From: Phascolarctobacterium sp.
GTDB lineage: Bacteria; Bacillota; Negativicutes; Acidaminococcales; Acidaminococcaceae
Length of the DNA: 64,000 nt
NCBI RefSeq assembly: GCF_030531065.1
Contig: NZ_JAUNOQ010000001.1
Span: forward strand, 186,001 to 250,000
Direction of reading: 5' to 3'
The notes under the pieces are model-generated. The model was not told the DNA's origin, ran no database searches, and was given only the letters and a program-made list of their open reading frames with translations. Shown one piece after another: positions 7,872-14,657 of the stretch. The first letter of the stretch is position 1. Every line of letters starts with the position of its first letter. The translations under genes were made by a program, and so were the position numbers.

Positions 7872-7896
7872 GGGACGGCTGCGGCCGTCCCTTTTT
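7872..7896 (+). terminator. Terminator of porin 1
   Basis: GGGACGGC (7872-7879) pairs with GCCGTCCC (7884-7891) around a TGCG loop, followed by TTTTT. Confidence 0.93.
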
Positions 7897-7912
7897 ATAT
7901 GCTGTAAACGCG

Positions 7913-7946
7913 AACTGCCGCATTATAAAGGCACGGCAGTTTTTTA
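7913..7946 (+). terminator. Second hairpin with T tract downstream of porin 1
   Basis: AACTGCCG (7913-7920) pairs with CGGCAGTT (7934-7941), followed by TTTTAT. It is probably a backup terminator insulating the toxin promoter that starts 25 bp further on. Confidence 0.7.
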
Positions 7947-7970
7947 TATAAAAATGTTTTTGCGAAATAC

Positions 7971-7999
7971 TTTACGGTTTTGCGTACGTATGTTATAAT
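7971..7999 (+). promoter_or_regulatory. Promoter of the small hydrophobic toxin-like peptide
   Basis: TTTACG (7971-7976), a 17-bp spacer and TATAAT (7994-7999). The predicted start near 8006 leaves a leader of about 58 nt before the ATG. Confidence 0.65.
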
Positions 8000-8063
8000 A
8001 TGGTGTAAGAGATGGCTTGGTATGTTGGTTTTATCCTACTCCCTAAGGACAGGGGGTGATACT

Positions 8064-8141
8064 ATGACGGTTTCAGAAGCATTATCTTTAATGATAAGTT
8101 TTGCGACCTTAGTGGTACTCATTCTATCGTTCCGTAAGTAG
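8064..8141 (+). CDS. 25-residue hydrophobic peptide, type I toxin candidate (holin-like/TxpA-like)
   Basis: The ORF reads MTVSEALSLMISFATLVVLI followed by LSFRK and stop. It has a strong ribosome binding site (AGGGGGTGAT) five bases before the ATG. It shows the shape of Firmicute holin-like type I toxins: a short polar start with the conserved-looking AL-SLMI-F segment, one transmembrane helix and a basic tail. An oppositely oriented promoter and terminator beyond its 3' end predict an antisense RNA, as in txpA/ratA. The family assignment rests on pattern only; overproduction toxicity is inferred. It was too short for standard ORF calling. Confidence 0.72.
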   Translation: MTVSEALSLMISFATLVVLILSFRK

Positions 8142-8145
8142 TATG

Positions 8146-8230
8146 AAAAAAACCGCTTAACGGTAAGCGGCTCTTTTCCAATAGTTATTAAAATTGAGGA
8201 GAAGCCGACTTTCCGATACCAGCTATCTCT
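8146..8230 (-). ncRNA. Predicted antisense RNA (antitoxin) to the small toxin mRNA 3' end
   Basis: On the minus strand a near-consensus promoter (8237-8265) should start transcription near 8230. A perfect hairpin CCGCTT/AAGCGG (8153-8170) followed by seven U residues should stop it near 8146. The resulting RNA of about 85 nt is complementary to the 3' untranslated region of the toxin mRNA, beginning just after its stop codon, the geometry seen for RatA and similar antitoxins. No ORF with a ribosome binding site is seen in it. Confidence 0.68.
8153..8170. terminator. Bidirectional hairpin shared by toxin mRNA and antisense RNA
   Basis: CCGCTT (8153-8158) pairs with AAGCGG (8165-8170). On the minus strand it is followed by seven T residues; on the plus strand by CTCTTTTCC. 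Confidence 0.8.
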
Positions 8231-8236
8231 TTTATT

Positions 8237-8265
8237 ATTATAAGCTCAAAAATAAAAATAGTCAA
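8237..8265 (-). promoter_or_regulatory. Near-consensus promoter of the antisense RNA
   Basis: Read on the minus strand: TTGACT (8260-8265), exactly 17 bp, TATAAT (8237-8242). No minus-strand gene lies directly downstream, which argues for a small RNA. Confidence 0.85.
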
Positions 8266-8323
8266 CACATCGAAATTTGTTTTGTGCTTGCTGCGACAGC
8301 TGCTTATAGCTCATAAGCGACCT

Positions 8324-8351
8324 AAAAACCGGGGATACGGCCTCGGTTTTT
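8324..8351 (-). terminator. Terminator of the tcdA-DUF523 operon
   Basis: AAAAACCG (8324-8331) pairs with CGGTTTTT (8344-8351). On the minus strand the stem ends in a T run, 37 bases after the DUF523 stop codon. Confidence 0.82.
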
Positions 8352-8387
8352 ATTTTTGTGTGCTGCTGCCGCTAAAGTTTCGCAATT

Positions 8388-8867
8388 TTAGCCGTTAGCT
8401 AACAGCTTTTGCAGCAGTTCTGCCGTTACGTCTTCTTCAGAATAAATCTTTACGCCCTTCTGCGCCAGCAGGGCTGCCGTAACGCCCATGCCGGTGATGC
8501 GGCGGCCCTGGAAGCTGCCGTCGTAAACGGCGCTGCTGCCGCAGGAGGGACTGCGCTGCTTTAAAATGGCGGCGGTAATATTATAGCGCCGGCAAACTTT
8601 GGCGCAGAGCTGCGCTCCCCGCTGAAAGGCGTCGGTTACGTCCTCGCCCTGGTCGTTGACGACGCGGGCACAGCCGCACCAGACGTCGCGCCCCGTACCG
8701 CCGCTGATTTCAGCAGGAGGGCGGGGCGTGGGCAGTCCGCCTGCCGCTTCGGGGCAGAAGGGCAGCAGCTGGCCGCTGGCGGCGTAGGGCAAAAGCAGGC
8801 TGCATAAATTGCCGTCGCCCTTATAGCGGACGGGCAGGTTTAAAAGACAGGCGCTGACTAAAATCAT
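8388..8867 (-). CDS. DUF523 family protein (YbbK-like)
   Basis: A 159-residue protein starting MILVSACLLNLPVRYKGDGN, the typical DUF523 opening with its cysteine, followed by FCPEAAGGLPTPRPPAEI and the conserved LKQRSPSCGSSAVYDG segment. Many family members carry these conserved cysteines, but no reaction is established. Its start codon overlaps the stop of tcdA by four bases (ATGA), so the two are translationally coupled. It sits at the end of a minus-strand unit and is closed by a terminator. Confidence 0.9.
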   Translation of the reverse strand: MILVSACLLNLPVRYKGDGNLCSLLLPYAASGQLLPFCPEAAGGLPTPRPPAEISGGTGRDVWCGCARVVNDQGEDVTDAFQRGAQLCAKVCRRYNITAAILKQRSPSCGSSAVYDGSFQGRRITGMGVTAALLAQKGVKIYSEEDVTAELLQKLLANG

Positions 8868-9613
8868 GCATGTGCTCCTTGGCTGCCGCAGGGCCAGCCG
8901 ATTAAATCCTTGACTACCTCGGAGGCGATAATCAGCCCTGCTGCCGAGGGGGTGAAGGCCGTGCTGCCGGGCAGGGCGCGCCGCCTAGGGGCTTCTGCGA
9001 CGCATGCGCCGTCCGAGTCGACTGGCTGCAGGGGCTGCTCGGTGGAATATACAACCTTGAGGTCTTTTACGCCGCGTTTTTTCATGGCCTGACGCATGAC
9101 GCGGGCCAGCGGGTCTACCGATGTTTTATAGATATCGGCTACCTGAAAAAGAGCGGGATTCATTTTATTACCTGCGCCCATACTGCTGATAACGGGCACA
9201 TTGGCCGCTTTGGCCGCCATGACGATGGCAATTTTGGCGGCGACGGTGTCCACGGCGTCCACTACATAATCGTATTGGGAAAAATCAAACTGCTCCTGAT
9301 TTTCAGGCAGAAAGAAGCATTGACAGGGGTGGACGTCAATGCGGGGGTTGATGCTGCGCAGGCGTTCGGCCATCGCCGTTACCTTGGGCTGGCCGATGGT
9401 GGCGTAGGTAGCGATAATCTGCCGGTTGAGATTGGTCAGCGCGACCGTATCGTTATCCACTAAGGTGAAGCGGCCGACGCCGCTGCGGGCCAGGGCTTCG
9501 ACTGCGTAGCCGCCGACGCCGCCGACGCCGAAAACGGCTACGTGGGCTGCGTGCAGCCTTTGCAGGGCCTGGCTGCCGATAAGTAGCTCTGTGCGCGAAA
9601 ATTGGTTAAGCAT
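8864..9613 (-). CDS. tcdA: tRNA threonylcarbamoyladenosine dehydratase (TcdA/CsdL, E1-like)
   Basis: A 249-residue ThiF/MoeB/E1-superfamily protein. It has the adenylate-binding glycine loop FGVGGVGGYAVEALARSGVG, the nucleotide-contact segment LVDNDTVALTNLNRQ, and the later DAVDTVAAKIAIV strand. The C-terminal part, SSMGAGNKMNPALFQVADI, is characteristic of the TcdA branch rather than ThiF or MoeB. TcdA cyclises t6A37 to ct6A in tRNAs reading ANN codons using ATP. The Sua5 homologue at 41-42 kb makes the precursor for t6A. RBS and ATG lie just after the lipoprotein gene stop. Confidence 0.9.
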   Translation of the reverse strand: MLNQFSRTELLIGSQALQRLHAAHVAVFGVGGVGGYAVEALARSGVGRFTLVDNDTVALTNLNRQIIATYATIGQPKVTAMAERLRSINPRIDVHPCQCFFLPENQEQFDFSQYDYVVDAVDTVAAKIAIVMAAKAANVPVISSMGAGNKMNPALFQVADIYKTSVDPLARVMRQAMKKRGVKDLKVVYSTEQPLQPVDSDGACVAEAPRRRALPGSTAFTPSAAGLIIASEVVKDLIGWPCGSQGAHA

Positions 9614-9634
9614 AATATCTCCTCATTTTCTGTT

Positions 9635-10522
9635 TCAGTTGGCTAAATAAATATCCGTCGCTGTTCCGGCCGGCAAGTCTGCCGGTTTATTATCCGATAT
9701 TACGGTTACGTTGCTGCCGTTGATTGCGCTGATGCTGCCGCCGAAGGAGGCGCCGGCTGCTTTCAGCGTAACCTTTTGACCAACGGTCAGCGCTTTAGCT
9801 TCGGCAGCGCTGACATCAAAGCTGATTTGGCAGCTTTCGACAGCCGTTAGCTCTAAAATAGCTTCGCCTTGGCGAACAGAGTCGTTATTGGCGGCTTGCA
9901 ATTGAGTGACTATGCCCGTACAGGGACTGCTTGCTTCGTTGGCCTGCTGCCTGGCTGTGGCCTGAGCCTGCTGCCGCTTGAGCTGCTCCAGCAGCTTTTG
10001 CTGCGCGGCGATGGCTTGGGGCGAAGCCGGTTGGCTGCTTACTGCCGCCTGGCTGGCGGCTTGAAAGCTGGCGCTGGCCTGCTGCAGCTCGGCTTGGGCG
10101 GCCTGCGCCTGCTGCCGCGATACGGCTCCCTGCGCCAGCAAGCTGTTCATTTTAGCGGCTTTTTGCTGCGCTTCGGCCAGTTTAGCCTGCGCTGAGGCCA
10201 GATTGCCCGGAGGAGCAGCGTTGACTGAGCTTTGCTCCAAACGGTTTAATTCGGCGGCGGCTTTGGCGGTTTGCTCCGCCAGCTGCTTAACCTGAGCGTC
10301 CAGCTGTGGGTCGCTGATGGCGAACAGGGGCTGGCCTTTACTGATGCGTTCGCCCTTTTCGGTAATCAGGCCGATAATCTGGCCGGAGGCGGGTGATTTG
10401 ACCTCATAGGAGGGGATGGACAGCGGGGCGCTGCCGATTTTTTTGCTTTGTCCGCTGTTGCTGCAGCCGCTTAGCAATAAGGCTGTAAGCAGTAGCGTCA
10501 GGAAAAGTTTGCAGTAACGCAT
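9635..10522 (-). CDS. HlyD/RND-type membrane-fusion lipoprotein
   Basis: A 295-residue precursor with a lipoprotein signal and lipobox LLSGC at residues 16-20. A split biotinyl-lipoyl-like half follows (SPASGQIIGLITEKGERISK) with its partner half near residues 200-225 (SSPCTGIVTQLQAANNDSVR). Between them lies a long Ala/Gln-rich coiled-coil hairpin (about residues 75-195). This is the periplasmic adaptor layout of efflux systems. No inner-membrane pump or outer-membrane channel gene is adjacent, so its partner must be encoded elsewhere. It is the first gene of the unit with tcdA and DUF523. Confidence 0.85.
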   Translation of the reverse strand: MRYCKLFLTLLLTALLLSGCSNSGQSKKIGSAPLSIPSYEVKSPASGQIIGLITEKGERISKGQPLFAISDPQLDAQVKQLAEQTAKAAAELNRLEQSSVNAAPPGNLASAQAKLAEAQQKAAKMNSLLAQGAVSRQQAQAAQAELQQASASFQAASQAAVSSQPASPQAIAAQQKLLEQLKRQQAQATARQQANEASSPCTGIVTQLQAANNDSVRQGEAILELTAVESCQISFDVSAAEAKALTVGQKVTLKAAGASFGGSISAINGSNVTVISDNKPADLPAGTATDIYLAN

Positions 10523-10694
10523 GGGGATTTATCTTCGCTTTCATATAATATTTCTACATTATCCATTATATCCTAAAAATTTATCTTGTGTGTGAATTTT
10601 TACTGTGCGTCTGAAAGCGTGGCGTACATTTTACATTCTTGCCGTGCTTCACAAAATCTTTGTATAAAAAGTAACAAAAAGTTTTCAGTTGGGC

Positions 10695-10723
10695 ATTACA
10701 AATTGGCGAAAATCGGGTATAAT
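10695..10723 (+). promoter_or_regulatory. Promoter of the radical SAM gene
   Basis: ATTACA (10695-10700), a 17-bp spacer and TATAAT (10718-10723). The leader that follows contains a GCGACG/CGTCGC hairpin flanked by CAGG/CCTG (about 10760-10799). The rest of the 333-bp gap 10523-10855 shows nothing else definable except a minus-strand TATAAT at 10565-10570, probably for the lipoprotein gene. Confidence 0.6.
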
Positions 10724-10855
10724 ATAATTAAAAGTGTACTATACTTAACATTATATACAGGCGCTGCGACGCTACGCTTTCATTCGTCGCGGCCTGTGCG
10801 ATCTAATTACTGGCGCCGTATAGGTCGTGAAAATTTTTATTCAAGCGAGGTAAAT

Positions 10856-11755
10856 ATGTTTTTCGATTCTTATGATACACCAGTATTCAGACCTCCCAGC
10901 GAGGCAAGTAGTTTTATTTTGCGCGTTACCAGGGGCTGCGCCCACAATAAATGCACCTATTGCAATATGTACCGCGGCGTGCCCTTTCAAATATTAAAGG
11001 ATGAGGAAATATCACGGCAGATAGCCTTGGCCGCTTATTATGGCAAGGACAAGGTGCGCCGCGTCTTTTTGGCGGACGGCGACGCTTTGGTGCTGCCTAC
11101 GGCTAAGCTGCTGAAAATTTTGCAGGTTCTGCGGGAGCGGTTCCCTAAATTGCAGCGCGTGGCCAGCTATGCCGCGCCTAAGGATATTCTGCGCAAGAGC
11201 GAGGAGGAGCTGCGCCAGCTCAAGGAAGCGGGCCTGCAGCTTTTGTACTACGGCATGGAAACGGGCGACGACGTAACGCTGAAGGCTGTGAATAAGGGCG
11301 TAAATGCCGAGGAGGCCATCGAGGCGGGTCGCCGCGTTACTGCCAGCGGCATGAAGCTGTCGCTGATGGTAATCCTGGGCCTGGCAGGCGTGGAGGGCAG
11401 CGCCCGTCACGCTTTGGCAACGGCTGAGGCCATCAATATTATTCAGCCCACGCATTTAAGCGCTTTGTGCCTGATGTTGTACCGCGGCAGCGAGCTGTTG
11501 GAGCAGTTCGAGGCGGGGCAGTTCAATCCCTTGTCCCCGGCAGGCCTGATGCAGGAGCTGCATTTAATGCTGGAGCATATCGACCTGCCTGCTGATAAGC
11601 ACTGCCTGTTCCGCAGCAACCACGTTTCTAATTACGTGCAGCTGGCGGGTACGCTGCCCAGAGATAAGCAGCGCCTGCTGCGGCAGGTAGAGGTAAGCGT
11701 GGAGCATTTAAGCAAGCTGAAAAGCTGGGACGTTTACAATAATACGGAATACTAA
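10856..11755 (+). CDS. Radical SAM protein (Elp3/MiaB/NifB-like core)
   Basis: The protein is 299 residues from the ATG at 10856, which has GCGAGG upstream. An in-frame extension back to 10586 would run through the promoter and leader hairpin and is rejected. Residues 23-35 hold TRGCAHNKCTYCN, the cysteine triplet for the [4Fe-4S]-SAM cluster, here spaced C-x4-C-x2-C. The TIM-barrel part includes FLADGDALVLPT and YYGMETGDD, a glycine-rich SAM-contact pattern. The spacing and length match a Firmicute family often annotated as HemN/coproporphyrinogen-like, but the substrate is unknown. The NlpC/P60 gene follows after 23 bp. Confidence 0.88.
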   Translation: MFFDSYDTPVFRPPSEASSFILRVTRGCAHNKCTYCNMYRGVPFQILKDEEISRQIALAAYYGKDKVRRVFLADGDALVLPTAKLLKILQVLRERFPKLQRVASYAAPKDILRKSEEELRQLKEAGLQLLYYGMETGDDVTLKAVNKGVNAEEAIEAGRRVTASGMKLSLMVILGLAGVEGSARHALATAEAINIIQPTHLSALCLMLYRGSELLEQFEAGQFNPLSPAGLMQELHLMLEHIDLPADKHCLFRSNHVSNYVQLAGTLPRDKQRLLRQVEVSVEHLSKLKSWDVYNNTEY

Positions 11756-11778
11756 GCAAGCTGAAAAAGGTGATGAGG

Positions 11779-12492
11779 ATGGGCAAAAGGCTGACTGCCC
11801 TGCTGACGCTGCTGGCGCTGATTTGCTGGCTGCCGTTGTCGGCGGAGGCCAAAAAGAAAACTGCCAAACAGACGCCTGCGGTTAAGAGCAGTGCGCAGCA
11901 AAGCGACTGGCGCGTGAAGGTAGCGCAGCAAAAGCTGCAGGCCCTGGGGCTGTCTGAGGAAAAGCCTTCGGGACGCATGACCGACGCTACCAAGACGGCG
12001 CTGAAAAAATTTCAGCAGCAGCACAAGCTGAAGGCCAGCGGCGCGTTGGACGATAAAACTTATCGCAAGCTGACCTGGGAGGCCTTTGCCAAGGAAGGGA
12101 TAACTAACGTCAAGGGCTCGGAAATAGTCAAGCAGGCTGCGAAATATAAGGGCGTGCCTTATAAATTCGGCGGCGTGACTGCTAAAGGCTTCGATTGTTC
12201 CGGCTATGTGCAGTATGTATTTAAAAACTGCCGCGCCGGCCTGCCGCGAGCGGCGGACGAGCAGGTGCTGCAGGGCGTTTTTGTGACGCAGAAGCAGCTG
12301 CGGCCGGGAGATCTGGTGTTCTTCACAACCTACGCGGCGGGAGCGTCCCATGTGGGCATTTACGCCGGGAAGAACCAGTTCTGGAGCGCCACCTCGTCCA
12401 AGGGAGTAATGCTTTGCTCTTTGCAGGATAGCTATTGGAAGACGCGTTATTATGGAGCACGCCGGGTTTTGGTAAGCAACGGCGAAGTATAA
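11779..12492 (+). CDS. NlpC/P60 cell-wall hydrolase with peptidoglycan-binding domain
   Basis: 237 residues from ATG 11779, which has AAAAAGG eight bases upstream; GTG 11770 and ATG 11773 are alternatives. The signal peptide runs to about residue 23 (PLSAEA). A PG_binding_1 three-helix domain follows (DWRVKVAQQKLQALGLSEEK to ALDDKTYRKL), then an NlpC/P60 papain-like domain. That domain holds the catalytic Cys in FDCSGYVQYVF and His in ASHVGIYAG. The enzyme should cleave gamma-D-Glu-diamino acid bonds in peptidoglycan stems in the periplasm. It is probably transcribed with the upstream radical SAM gene. Confidence 0.92.
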   Translation: MGKRLTALLTLLALICWLPLSAEAKKKTAKQTPAVKSSAQQSDWRVKVAQQKLQALGLSEEKPSGRMTDATKTALKKFQQQHKLKASGALDDKTYRKLTWEAFAKEGITNVKGSEIVKQAAKYKGVPYKFGGVTAKGFDCSGYVQYVFKNCRAGLPRAADEQVLQGVFVTQKQLRPGDLVFFTTYAAGASHVGIYAGKNQFWSATSSKGVMLCSLQDSYWKTRYYGARRVLVSNGEV

Positions 12493-12536
12493 GGGTAAAA
12501 AATTGACTGCTGTAAGCAGATGGGGGAGGATTTTTT

Positions 12537-14417
12537 ATGATTCGCGAAAGACGTAATAAGGAAAAGCTCGCTTCGTACTATAAGAAGTTTATGGACGAGG
12601 GGATTGTCGATCCCAACGTGCATCCCTGGGTTGCAGAAAGCTGGCAGCGCTGCCGCGCTATGCGCCTGCCTCACGAGACGATGCCCAAGATCAACAAGCT
12701 GAGCCGCGAGGAAATTGCCGAGCATCAAAAGACGCACGAGTTTATTGTGAAATATGTGGACGGCCTGTACGAGCAGAGCAAGCAGCATTTCAATATTCAT
12801 AATCTGAGTATGCTGCTGATCGACGAAAACGGCTACGTTATTAAAAATTACGCTATGCCCTTCTTCCAGCGCATTATCGAAGACATTCAGGGGATGCGCG
12901 TCCTGGAGGAGGATGTGGGCACCTCTAGCATCAGTGTGGCCCGCGAGCATAACGTGCCCTTTCTGATGTTCGGGCCGGAAATGTGGATTAAGGACAGCCA
13001 TTCCGGCGACGCCTGCAGCGCACCTATCTGCGTTAACGGTAAGATACGCTACATCATTTCCTTCTTTTCGCTGGATCAGAACGATCTGCCCTACGATTTG
13101 CTTTTGAGCCTGCTGCTGACCATGAAATATTCCATCGAGCAGCATCTGGCGATGCTGGAATCCTGGACCATCAACCAGATTATGATGGAGCAGCTGCCGG
13201 TAACGGTGTATTGGCTGGGCAAGGACGGCAGCGTTAAATATTGCAATAAAAACGGTCAGAAGCGCTTGGACGGGCATGAGCATTTGGAAGACGTTTTCCT
13301 GAATTACGAGCATATCCCCATTAAAAAGGCGCTGAAAGGCGTGGCTACCCAGCGCCGGGAAATTACCTGGATTACGCAGGACAGAACTTACGAGGACATC
13401 ACCACGGTTATGCCTATTAAGGTGGGCAGCGAGGTGGAAAGCGCGCTGGTGCTGTCCATGTCCATCGAGGATTTGAAGACCACTATCGCTCACGCTACGG
13501 GCTACAGCAGCCGCTACAGTTTGTACAGCATGGTGGGCGAGACTGCGGAATTTTTGGCCTTGCAGCATAAGGCCAGCCGCGTGGCCCGCACCGACCACAA
13601 TATTTTATTGCAGGGCGAGCCGGGCACGGGCAAGCAGCGTCTGGCTCACGGCATTCATCAGGCCAGCCCCCGCGCCGCTGCGCCGTTGATCGCTGTGAAA
13701 TGCCATAACGCGCCGCTGGAAGAGCTGGAAGTGGAATTTTTCGGCAGCAGCGACGGTGACCAGCAGTCGGCAGGCAAGCTGGAGCTGGCCATGGGCGGCA
13801 CGCTGTTCCTGGACGAGGTAGAGAAGCTGCCCCTGGAAATGGGCGATAAGCTGGCGGAGGCGCTGACCCACGGTTTGCCGCCTAAGAAAAAGGGGGAGAA
13901 GCCCCGCGTCTTTGACGTGCGCGTGATTGCCGCCTGCGATTCCAATCTCAAGCGTTTGGCTGATAAGGGCTTGTTCTCCCGCAAGCTGTACGAGCTGGTG
14001 CTGGATACTACCATGCGCGTGCCGCCGCTGCGCGAGCGCGGCAAGGATATCGAGGTTATCGCCGGTCATATTCTGGTGGAAATGTCGGCGCAGCATAATC
14101 TGCCGCAGAAGCGTTTGTCGCCGGAGGCCGTTTCTTTGCTGCTGAGCTGCAGCTGGCCCGGCAATATCAAGCAGCTGCAGGGCGTCATCGAGCAGGCTTT
14201 CTTCCATACTCCCGGCAGTATTATCGAAGCGGAAAACATTAAGCTGCCCGGCGATAAGACCATGGAGCGCTCTTGGAAATATGATAAAGAAGCTTTTATC
14301 GCCGCCTGGAAATCTGCCGGCGGCAATATCAGCAAGCTGGCTAATATGCTGGACGTCAGCCGCGTCACCTTGTACCGGTATCTGAAAAAATACGGCTTAG
14401 GCCCGAAAACAAAATAA
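12537..14417 (+). CDS. AcoR/DhaR-like AAA+ Fis-family regulator lacking the GAFTGA loop
   Basis: 626 residues. The N-terminus (VAESWQRCRAMRLPHE) and the following GAF-like part are typical of AcoR/DhaR activators, and a PAS-like region starts near VTVYWLGKDGSVKYCN. The AAA+ core has Walker A GEPGTGKQRLA, Walker B GGTLFLDEVEKLP and the arginine region VPPLRERGKDIEVIA. The C-terminal Fis-type helix-turn-helix is NISKLANMLDVSRVTLYRYL. The segment expected to carry the sigma-54-contacting GAFTGA loop instead reads FFGSSDGDQQSAGKLELA. This suggests it does not remodel sigma-54 holoenzyme. Targets are unknown. Confidence 0.92.
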   Translation: MIRERRNKEKLASYYKKFMDEGIVDPNVHPWVAESWQRCRAMRLPHETMPKINKLSREEIAEHQKTHEFIVKYVDGLYEQSKQHFNIHNLSMLLIDENGYVIKNYAMPFFQRIIEDIQGMRVLEEDVGTSSISVAREHNVPFLMFGPEMWIKDSHSGDACSAPICVNGKIRYIISFFSLDQNDLPYDLLLSLLLTMKYSIEQHLAMLESWTINQIMMEQLPVTVYWLGKDGSVKYCNKNGQKRLDGHEHLEDVFLNYEHIPIKKALKGVATQRREITWITQDRTYEDITTVMPIKVGSEVESALVLSMSIEDLKTTIAHATGYSSRYSLYSMVGETAEFLALQHKASRVARTDHNILLQGEPGTGKQRLAHGIHQASPRAAAPLIAVKCHNAPLEELEVEFFGSSDGDQQSAGKLELAMGGTLFLDEVEKLPLEMGDKLAEALTHGLPPKKKGEKPRVFDVRVIAACDSNLKRLADKGLFSRKLYELVLDTTMRVPPLRERGKDIEVIAGHILVEMSAQHNLPQKRLSPEAVSLLLSCSWPGNIKQLQGVIEQAFFHTPGSIIEAENIKLPGDKTMERSWKYDKEAFIAAWKSAGGNISKLANMLDVSRVTLYRYLKKYGLGPKTK

Positions 14418-14434
14418 AGCGTCGAAATAAAAAG

Positions 14435-14462
14435 CCGCAGGGATTTTTGCCCTGCGGTTTTT
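14435..14462 (+). terminator. Terminator after the AAA+ regulator
   Basis: CCGCAGGG (14435-14442) pairs with CCCTGCGG (14450-14457), followed by TTTTT. Confidence 0.92.
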
Positions 14463-14545
14463 GCTTGCAAGCGTTCGATATAATGTTTGTAAATTTTTTT
14501 AAAAAATATAATAAGCTGTTTTGTTGCCGTCGCCGCATAAAATTT

Positions 14546-14574
14546 TTGACTAATAAGTCGAAACGTATTATAAT
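14546..14574 (+). promoter_or_regulatory. Promoter of the M23 peptidase gene
   Basis: TTGACT (14546-14551), 17 bp, TATAAT (14569-14574), about 85 bp before the ATG. The leader shows no further feature. Confidence 0.85.
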
Positions 14575-14657
14575 AATAACGTTATTGCTGGTATTAAACG
14601 CTGGACGTGACTTAGAGCAAAGTAAAATATAATTATTAAGATACGAGGAGTGCGGAA

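Noticed and set aside
10586-10855. N-terminal extension of the radical SAM ORF.
   Set aside because: It runs through a consensus -10 box and a leader hairpin, is not protein-like, and the ATG at 10856 has a proper ribosome binding site and family-typical start.
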